Shown here piece after piece: positions 6,119 to 11,098 of a stretch of 11,098 nt of DNA. A program made the position numbers and the translations under genes. The notes under the pieces are model-generated. The model was not told where the DNA came from and made no database searches. It saw only the letters and a program-made list of their open reading frames with translations. The stretch comes from JBBPYR01 sp038199755. GTDB lineage: Bacteria > Chloroflexota > Ktedonobacteria > Ktedonobacterales > Ktedonobacteraceae. Numbering within the stretch: the first letter of the stretch is position 1; every line of letters begins with the position of its first letter. Location: NCBI GenBank assembly GCA_038199755.1, contig JBBPYR010000218.1, positions 1 through 11,098 on the forward strand. The letters run 5' to 3'.

Positions 6119-6514
6119 TTACGCTAGGGCGCGTGCCTTTTGCTGGTAGTGTGTTTGCGAGACGAGTACGAGCAGGATGACGACAATGCCCAGGATGATG
6201 TGCGGTAGCCAAGCATTGGGTGCTTGGTTGATGAAGCCGAACACGAAGGGCGAGACGGCGAGGAACGAAGAGGCTACAAAGTCGAATATCAGGTGAACTG
6301 TCATGGGAATGAACTTCAGGCTAGGGATGCCCAATTCGTAGTTTGTGAGCAGGCTATAGAGGATGAGGCCAACGCCCAGTATCATGGGGATGAGAACTGC
6401 GGGCCCACCCACACTATAGAAGCCGAAGACGAATGGGGCGGCGATGAGGCCGATGCCGCCGATGTAGTCAAAGTAGGCATGAATGCCGGTTGGCACGAAA
6501 CGAATTGCCTTCAT
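6119..6514 (-). CDS. SPW-repeat-like four-helix membrane protein
   Basis: Encodes 131 residues from the ATG at 6512-6514. A reading frame extends back to 6613, but the extra 33 residues are polar and His-rich, while AAAGG sits nine bases upstream of the chosen ATG. The protein is an internal duplication: HAYFDYIGGIGLIAAPFVFGF (12-32) and HLIFDFVASSFLAVSPFVFGF (74-94), about 62 residues apart. Each unit is followed by another hydrophobic helix (~38-57 and ~103-119), giving four membrane segments. The (A/S)PFVFGF motif resembles the SPW repeat (SPWVLGF-type) of small membrane proteins whose function is not known. The gene converges on mscL and is probably monocistronic. Confidence 0.82.
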   Translation of the reverse strand: MKAIRFVPTGIHAYFDYIGGIGLIAAPFVFGFYSVGGPAVLIPMILGVGLILYSLLTNYELGIPSLKFIPMTVHLIFDFVASSFLAVSPFVFGFINQAPNAWLPHIILGIVVILLVLVSQTHYQQKARALA

Positions 6515-6587
6515 AATGACAAGCCTTTCTGCTGGCAGGGCCAGCGTATGATGATGATACAGATGTGTCTTGTGTCCTTGCGCTATG

Positions 6588-6608
6588 CAAGCATTGCTAT
6601 GATGCTTG
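6588..6608. promoter_or_regulatory. Inverted repeat upstream of the SPW-like gene
   Basis: CAAGCAT (6588-6594) and ATGCTTG (6602-6608) are separated by 7 bp, about 75 bp upstream of the start codon at 6514. The size suits an operator for a dimeric regulator, or an RNA hairpin in the leader. A second small hairpin (6531-6536 with 6540-6545) lies closer to the start. No convincing promoter was found nearby. Confidence 0.3.
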
Positions 6609-6683
6609 AACACGTGCTGCCAGATGTACGGGGAAGAGGGAATTGTGGATTACTGCGGATGCCCAAATGATGAAGTATGGGTC

Positions 6684-6712
6684 TTGACTAGGATGATCTA
6701 TCTTGCTATTAT
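6684..6712 (+). promoter_or_regulatory. Promoter of tRNA-Arg
   Basis: TTGACT (6684-6689) and TATTAT (6707-6712) have an exact 17-bp spacer and match consensus at 5 of 6 positions each. Transcription would start near 6719, giving a leader of about 30 nt. The leader contains GATATC-AGT-GATATC (6724-6738), a small palindrome before the RNase P cleavage point. Confidence 0.75.
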
Positions 6713-6748
6713 GACGGTGTTGAGATATCAGTGATATCGCATAGACAT

Positions 6749-6824
6749 GCGCCCATAGCTCAGCGGATAGAGCAATTGTCTTCTAAACAATTGGCCGCAG
6801 GTTCGAGTCCTGCTGGGCGCGCCA
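6749..6824 (+). tRNA. tRNA-Arg (anticodon UCU), CCA encoded
   Basis: A complete cloverleaf is visible. The acceptor stem is 6749-6755 with 6814-6820, D stem 6758-6761 with 6770-6773, anticodon stem 6775-6779 with 6787-6791, and T stem 6797-6801 with 6809-6813 around a TTCGAGT loop. The 7-nt anticodon loop CTTCTAA places TCT (6782-6784) at positions 34-36, so it reads AGA arginine codons. The variable region is 5 nt. The discriminator G6821 is followed by genomically encoded CCA (6822-6824). Its own promoter and an immediate terminator make it a single-gene unit. Confidence 0.96.
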
Positions 6825-6873
6825 AAAGGCATAGGCGACAGAAAATGTACATTTTCTGTCGCCTATGCCTTTT
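6824..6873 (+). terminator. Perfect 50-bp palindromic terminator of tRNA-Arg
   Basis: 6824-6848 is the exact reverse complement of 6849-6873, with no spacer. The arms begin AAAAGGC and end GCCTTTT, and CTATTTC follows, giving a U-rich end on the plus strand. The first base is also the A of the tRNA CCA end. The left arm has a matching A-tract, so it could also terminate minus-strand transcription. Confidence 0.85.
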
Positions 6874-7451
6874 CTATTTCATGGTTTGTAGCATGGATGG
6901 GGGTGCTGGCTTGCTGCATGGAAAGGACGGTGGTTTGTGGTGTGCCGCAACTGATACAAAAGAGCATGAGCAGGGGCAGGCATAGGGCTATGCTACATAT
7001 GTGTTTGAGATGGTTGCGGTTCATAAACCTTGCTCTTTCCCTGACTATCTACCAATTACGAGAATCGCGCGCAATGAATTGCGCGGTGGCCGCGATAAAT
7101 CGGGGCCCTACAGTCGTTGCCATCGTTACCAGTTTCATTGGTTCATCACGATCTTCGGGTTTCTATGAACGAGTGATATGGTGTTCTAGATGAGTATAAG
7201 ACAAATAGAGCGAATGTGGAAGGGCAATATGTGTTTTTGCCGGATGCAAGAAATGCATTGACGCGGCTTTATATAACGTGATACACTGGCGAACAGCACG
7301 TTTTATAATGAAATATGTAGTAGAAATCTCCATCTGTAGAGGCTTGATGGGTCGTGAGCAGGTGGGGGTTGGTAGTAGTAGATGTAGGCTTTGTAGGAAA
7401 AAGGCTAGTGCGCCCTGGAATATGTTGATTAAACTATGAGAGGGGAACAGC
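6874..7451. other. Long intergenic region without a credible gene
   Basis: Short open frames exist on both strands, but none has a plausible Shine-Dalgarno site or recognisable protein sequence. The region holds a decayed palindromic repeat (7066-7111), a variant of the TTACCAGGTTCATT motif (7126-7139), and a perfect TATAAT (7304-7309) with no clear -35 that could drive the gene at 7452. Otherwise I see nothing. Confidence 0.65.
7066..7139. repeat. Decayed copy of the palindromic repeat family
   Basis: Hairpin 7068-7075 with 7078-7085 (CGCGCAAT/ATTGCGCG) corresponds to the first core hairpin, with a compensated T-A to G-C pair relative to the full copies. A second hairpin, 7088-7096 with 7099-7107, has one mismatch, retains the CGATAAATCG core, and runs into GGGGCCCTAC. 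TTACCAGTTTCATT (7126-7139) matches 122-135 with one mismatch. The outer arms are missing. Confidence 0.6.
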
Positions 7452-8468
7452 ATGCCGGAACAACATGCATCTGTTACTATTCAAGCACCTGTAGAGCAGG
7501 TGTACACCTTATTCACACATTTTGATGATTTCCCCAAGTTTATGCATTTCGTCAAAGAAGTGACGTATTATGACGAGCAGCGCAGCCACTGGGTCGTGCA
7601 TGTGTTGAACGATCACGAGTGGGATGCCGTTAACGAGGATTGGATACCGAACCAACAGATTGGTTGGCGTTCGACGCGTGGGCTGCAAAACACGGGCAAG
7701 GTAAAATTTCGTACGATCAGTCCGCAGCAAACGATTGTGGATGTGTATCTTCACTATGTTCCCCCGACCGGACCTCTGGGCGTGCTTGGCGATAGTTTGG
7801 GTGGCAACACCTACTTTGCGCGTATTCTGCAAGAAGACCTGAATCACTTTGCCGCCATGGTTGAGCAGGCACCTGTGGGTGCGTTGGACCCGATGTCGTC
7901 ACACTATCTTTTCCACAAAGAAAGCGCAGTGATGAGGGGAGAGACGACTGAACGGCAAAAAGCGATGATGGCAAGCGACCCACGCATGAGCAACGAGGCG
8001 TTGGCTGAGCGCAATGCTCGTGTGGAGCACGAAGCTGCTGCACGGCGGGAGGCGCAACAGAGCCGTGAGCAGGAATTCTTGCAAAGGCGGGAGCAGCGGC
8101 GCAGAGCGGAGCAGGAGCAGCGAAAACTGATGGAGCGTGAGCAGGCCAGACGGTTGCAAGAGCAGCGTGAGCGAGCCGCTGCCCTAGCCCAGGCTGCCGT
8201 GCAATACGATCCACATCCCATTCATGACACGATTGGTGGGCGCAATGCCTCGCTTGATCGTACCGCCTTTGGCGACCAGGATTCGCGTAGGCCGCGCCAT
8301 CCTAAGCACGAGGAAGACCCTATGACGGCTCGTGACCCCCACTTTTTAGAGAAGAGTAAGGTCACGGTGAGGCTTGATGAGGAAGAGATGAAGCAGCAGT
8401 CACCGTGGCGTAGCTCCATCCGTGGCAGACTCTCCGAGAGTAAACAAGATAGCGAGCAAAAAGAATAA
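7452..8468 (+). CDS. SRPBCC-domain protein with charged coiled-coil tail
   Basis: Encodes 338 residues. Residues ~5-140 match the SRPBCC (START/Bet v 1-like, polyketide cyclase/dehydrase) fold in its bacterial COG5637-like form: VTIQAPVEQVYTLFTHFDDFPKFM (8-31), VNEDWIPNQQIGWRS (60-74), GKVKFRTIS (82-90) and LNHFAAMVE (130-138). Such domains bind hydrophobic ligands; the ligand here cannot be inferred. Residues ~180-250 are a nearly uninterrupted Arg/Glu/Gln/Ala helix, a probable coiled coil. Residues ~251-338 are polar and probably disordered. No signal peptide or membrane segment is visible, so it is cytoplasmic. AGGGG lies six bases upstream of the ATG. The tail makes it about twice the usual single-domain length. 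It is a monocistronic unit ended by the hairpin at 8477. Confidence 0.85.
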   Translation: MPEQHASVTIQAPVEQVYTLFTHFDDFPKFMHFVKEVTYYDEQRSHWVVHVLNDHEWDAVNEDWIPNQQIGWRSTRGLQNTGKVKFRTISPQQTIVDVYLHYVPPTGPLGVLGDSLGGNTYFARILQEDLNHFAAMVEQAPVGALDPMSSHYLFHKESAVMRGETTERQKAMMASDPRMSNEALAERNARVEHEAAARREAQQSREQEFLQRREQRRRAEQEQRKLMEREQARRLQEQRERAAALAQAAVQYDPHPIHDTIGGRNASLDRTAFGDQDSRRPRHPKHEEDPMTARDPHFLEKSKVTVRLDEEEMKQQSPWRSSIRGRLSESKQDSEQKE

Positions 8469-8476
8469 GAGAAAGC

Positions 8477-8545
8477 GCAAGCAATAGGACCCCCCAAACA
8501 GATAACAGACAAGTCGTTGTCTTTTTGGGGGGTCCTATTGCTTGC
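8477..8545. terminator. Nested 22-bp hairpin terminator
   Basis: 8477-8498 pairs perfectly with 8524-8545 and includes a run of six C-G pairs. Within the loop, AGACAA (8507-8512) pairs with TTGTCT (8517-8522) around GTCG, forming a second stem. It begins 8 bp after the stop at 8468. No long U-tract follows. Confidence 0.65.
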
Positions 8546-8571
8546 TATGCATTGATGCCTTTTAATATACT
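8542..8571 (+). promoter_or_regulatory. Possible promoter of the GH92 gene
   Basis: TTGCTA (8542-8547) and TATACT (8566-8571) are 18 bp apart. The -35 overlaps the right arm of the preceding hairpin. The leader to the ATG at 8633 would be about 55 nt. Confidence 0.35.
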
Positions 8572-8632
8572 AGGGAACAGGTGAAAAACGGTTTTCCAGA
8601 CTATGTCACAATAGTTCAAGGATGTTCAAGAT

Positions 8633-10939
8633 ATGAGATTACGCTCGCCACGCCGCGTCTTTTTGGTGGCACTCGCTGTGCTGCTGGTGCTGGCAATTCC
8701 TGCTGGCGTGCTGGCATTATTCCAGCGGGGTTTTTTCTCGCCACAGCAGTCGCTATCCTCTACCCCCACTGCGGCATCGCTGGCTGCTAACCTTGCTCCA
8801 GTAGAGTACGTGAATCCCTTTATTGGGACGTATGCGGGCAAGGCGTCTGCGGGGATTGGCGGCTTTGCGGGCGGCAATGTGTTTCCGGGGGCGTCTTATC
8901 CGCGTGGGATGGTGCAGTGGAGTCCTGACACAACGAATGGTCCCGGCGGCTATCATTATAATCAGCCCGATATGCACGGTTTTAGTCTGACCCATTTTAG
9001 TGGGCGCGGCTGTAGTGCCTATCAAGATATTCCGTTTTGGCCCACGCTTGGCCCTCTGGCGAGTTCGCCAGCGCAGGTTGCAAGCTATCAATCGGGTTTC
9101 TCGCATCAGAGCGAGCAGGCGATGGCGGGCTATTATAGTGTGAGCCTAGATGCGACCAACATTCGCGTAAATTTGACGGTGACGGCACGTACGGGTTTCG
9201 CGCAATTTGTGTATCCCGCTAGTAAGGATGCGCTGTTGTTTATCGATGCTGGCGGCAGCGCAAACAGCGACTTTGACGCGGGCACGGGTGTGCAGATTGT
9301 GGGCAATGATACGGTGAGTGGGTCGGCGACGAGCGGCCACTTCTGTGGAAGCCACAACACCTATACGATCTATTTCGCGGCGAAGTTTGACGCTGCCTTT
9401 GCGGGCTTTGGCACATGGAATGGTGCAACGGTGACTGCTGACTCGCGCAGTAGCAACGGCAAACAGTCGGGTGCGTATCTGCGTTTTGATACGACACGGC
9501 AGCAGCGCATGCAGGTGAAGGTGGGCATTTCGTTTGTGAGTGCGACCAATGCAATGCTGAACCTTGAGCAGGAAAACCCTGGCTGGAATTTTGAGCAGGT
9601 GCGGCAGGCGGCAAAACAGGCCTGGAATGAGCACCTATCAGCGATTCACGTTGCTGGTGGCACAAGTGAGCAGAAGCAGGTGTTTTATACTGCCCTCTAT
9701 CATACGTTGTTCCATCCCAATATCTTCACGGATGTGAATGGGCAGTACTTGGGCTTTGATCAGAAGATACACGTGGCATTGGGCTATACTCAATATGAAA
9801 ACTTTCCTGGCTGGGACATGTATCGCTCTTTGATTGCGTTGATTGCCCTGTTGGAGCCAAAGGCGGCGTCGGATATGATGGAGTCGCTGGTGATGGATGC
9901 TCAGCAGGGTGGAGGTGGCCTGCCACGTTGGGAGGTTGCGAACGACAATTCTGGTGGTATGGTGGGTGATTCGGACGATGCTTTGATTGCGACGAGCTAT
10001 GCCTTTGGTGCGCGGAACTTTGATGTGCAGGCGGCGTTACAAGCAATGAACATGGGGGCGTCACAGGCGGCGACGCTGGCCGGAAAATATCATCCACGCG
10101 AGGGATTGGATGATTATTTGCGGCTGGGTTATGTCTCGACGCGCTTTACTGGTTCAGCGGCGATTACGCTGGAATATGCGACCGATGATTTTGCGATTGC
10201 ACAGTTTGCCAAGGCGACTGGCAACATGCCCGTGTATCAGACATATCTACAGCGTTCACAGAACTGGAAGCACTTGTTTCGTGCGAGTGATGGCTATATT
10301 GTGCCACGCAATGCTGATGGGAGTTTTGTCAACCACTATATGCCGACGAGCGAACAGGGGTTTGTGGAGAGTAATGGTTTGCAATATAGCTGGATGGTGC
10401 CCTATGATTTGCCACATCTCTTTCAGGCGATGGGCGGCAATGCAGCGGTGGTGCAGCGGCTGGATGCGCACTTCAGGCAGTTGAATGCGGGTCCGCTCAG
10501 TAGCTATGCTTTTATGGGGAATGAGCCGGAGTTTGAGGTGCCGTGGGAATATGATTTTGCGGGTGCGCCAGCGCGCACGCAGGATGTGGTGCGGCGTATT
10601 GTGACGCAGCTTTTCACGGCGGCACCCGATGGTTTGCCGGGGAATGATGATGGGGGAGCGATGTCTTCGTGGTATGTCTTCGCGGCTCTGGGTCTCTATC
10701 CTGAAATTCCGGGCGTGGCGGGTTTTGCGCTGGGTAGTCCTCTCTTTCCCACGATGACTGTCCGGTTGGGGAGCGGTGCCGTGCTGCATATTGTTGCCCC
10801 CAATGCGAGTAAGAGTGTGCGTTATGTGCAGCAGTTTACGGTGAATGGGCAGGCCTACAATCAGCCGTGGCTACCCTTTGAGCAGATTTCCCAAGGTGCC
10901 ACGTTGCACTATACATTGGGGGAGCAACCCCATCCGTAG
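8633..10939 (+). CDS. GH92 family alpha-mannosidase, exported or membrane-anchored
   Basis: Encodes 768 residues. GH92 enzymes are Ca-dependent exo-alpha-mannosidases, mostly acting on alpha-1,2-linked mannose of yeast-type mannans or N-glycans. Residues ~8-30 are a signal peptide or anchor with a basic start (MRLRSPRR). The N-terminal beta domain carries VNPFIGT (60-66), GNVFPGASYPRGMVQWSPDT (81-100) and HGFSLTHFSGRGC (115-127). The catalytic (alpha/alpha)6 domain carries GWDMYRS (393-399), GDSDDA (445-450), GFVESNGLQYSW (576-587) with Glu579 as probable catalytic acid, PWEYDFAGAP (637-646), and GLPGNDDGGAMSSWYVF (667-683) with Asp672/Asp673 as candidate base. AAGGA lies ten bases before the ATG. 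The last two codons and the TAG stop lie in a repeat arm, so the C-terminus may be slightly shortened compared with homologues. Linkage preference is not readable. Confidence 0.93.
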   Translation: MRLRSPRRVFLVALAVLLVLAIPAGVLALFQRGFFSPQQSLSSTPTAASLAANLAPVEYVNPFIGTYAGKASAGIGGFAGGNVFPGASYPRGMVQWSPDTTNGPGGYHYNQPDMHGFSLTHFSGRGCSAYQDIPFWPTLGPLASSPAQVASYQSGFSHQSEQAMAGYYSVSLDATNIRVNLTVTARTGFAQFVYPASKDALLFIDAGGSANSDFDAGTGVQIVGNDTVSGSATSGHFCGSHNTYTIYFAAKFDAAFAGFGTWNGATVTADSRSSNGKQSGAYLRFDTTRQQRMQVKVGISFVSATNAMLNLEQENPGWNFEQVRQAAKQAWNEHLSAIHVAGGTSEQKQVFYTALYHTLFHPNIFTDVNGQYLGFDQKIHVALGYTQYENFPGWDMYRSLIALIALLEPKAASDMMESLVMDAQQGGGGLPRWEVANDNSGGMVGDSDDALIATSYAFGARNFDVQAALQAMNMGASQAATLAGKYHPREGLDDYLRLGYVSTRFTGSAAITLEYATDDFAIAQFAKATGNMPVYQTYLQRSQNWKHLFRASDGYIVPRNADGSFVNHYMPTSEQGFVESNGLQYSWMVPYDLPHLFQAMGGNAAVVQRLDAHFRQLNAGPLSSYAFMGNEPEFEVPWEYDFAGAPARTQDVVRRIVTQLFTAAPDGLPGNDDGGAMSSWYVFAALGLYPEIPGVAGFALGSPLFPTMTVRLGSGAVLHIVAPNASKSVRYVQQFTVNGQAYNQPWLPFEQISQGATLHYTLGEQPHP

Positions 10940-10960
10940 GGGCGAGATGTATCGCGCCCA
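10931..10960. repeat. Solo arm of the palindromic repeat at the GH92 3' end
   Basis: This 30-bp stretch matches the reverse complement of 81-110 at 26 of 30 positions, including the shared CATCCGTAGGGGC start and ATCGCGCC end. No core hairpins or partner arm follow. It contains the codons His-Pro-stop of the mannosidase gene. Confidence 0.7.
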
Positions 10961-11098
10961 ATAGACATCAACCTAAGAATAGATGAGATGGTGGGAACGC
11001 TCGTTTCAGGAGGGGCGGGAGTGGTGTGGGAGGGTGGAGTGGACCCTTGGGTCGCCCGTGGGGTGGGGAAAACGCCCCAAAAGGGGTTGGTATCCCTG
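10961..11098. other. G-rich non-coding end of the window
   Basis: The plus strand has clustered G-runs at 11012-11015, 11017-11019, 11028-11030 and 11032-11034 (loops of 1, 8 and 1 nt), and a short CCCC-AAAA-GGGG hairpin at 11075-11086. No gene start or recognisable coding sequence is visible. It may be the edge of a further repeat or gene that continues outside the window. Confidence 0.4.

Noticed and set aside
6515..6613. Upstream extension of the SPW-like protein
   Set aside because: His-rich, non-family sequence with no ribosome site; it runs through leader hairpins, and the 6514 ATG has AAAGG in front.
6731..6985. Open frame over the tRNA and its terminator
   Set aside because: It translates through a clear tRNA gene and a perfect palindrome; it is not a gene.
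7163..7453. Minus-strand 96-residue frame before the SRPBCC gene
   Set aside because: No ribosome site, no domain, biased composition; it covers the promoter and leader of the forward gene.
7717..8221. Long minus-strand frames inside the SRPBCC gene, one cysteine/arginine-rich
   Set aside because: They are mirror products of the Arg/Glu/Gln-rich coiled-coil codons; no start signals or family similarity.

Overview
The window looks like a chromosomal stretch from a Ktedonobacteria-type member of the Chloroflexota. This is an inference from gene style: a divergent MutS2, an MscL with a zinc-ribbon tail, an SPW-like membrane protein, a secreted GH92 mannosidase, an HTH/PIN toxin-antitoxin pair, and many small palindromic intergenic repeats. 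No rRNA or lineage marker is present to prove it. Genes are moderately GC-rich except for the AT-richer toxin-antitoxin operon.

Layout. 1-248 is intergenic and packed with repeat remnants, including one nearly complete cloverleaf-like repeat. 249-1276 (minus) is a two-gene operon of unknown function: a small protein with a possible SH3-like N-terminus, then a single-pass membrane protein. 1362-2417 (minus) is a two-gene type II toxin-antitoxin operon: an excisionase-type HTH antitoxin, then a PIN-domain nuclease with a VapC50-like C-terminal part. Divergent from it is mutS2 (2725-5187), followed by a 28-bp perfect hairpin and mscL (5390-5866). 5921-6030 holds the best copy of the cloverleaf repeat. 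6119-6514 (minus) is a small SPW-like membrane protein. 6749-6824 is tRNA-Arg(UCU) with encoded CCA, a strong sigma-70-type promoter, and a 50-bp perfect palindrome as terminator. 6874-7451 has no credible gene and contains a decayed repeat. 7452-8468 encodes an SRPBCC-domain protein with a long charged coiled-coil tail. 8633-10939 encodes an exported or membrane-anchored GH92 alpha-mannosidase. 10940-11098 is a G-rich non-coding end.

The genes do not form one pathway. They are separate housekeeping or stress functions (ribosome rescue or recombination control, osmotic safety valve, tRNA, glycan hydrolysis), plus a likely acquired toxin-antitoxin module. The most unusual recurring signal is the repeat family. 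Two full copies share a conserved core of two small hairpins and a conserved CCGTAGGG-type end, while the arms of the outer stem differ between copies but stay complementary within each copy. Single-arm and decayed copies lie elsewhere, and one arm supplies the last two codons and the stop codon of the mannosidase gene. A second notable point is an insertion of about 26 residues in MutS2, between the conserved signature helix and Walker B.
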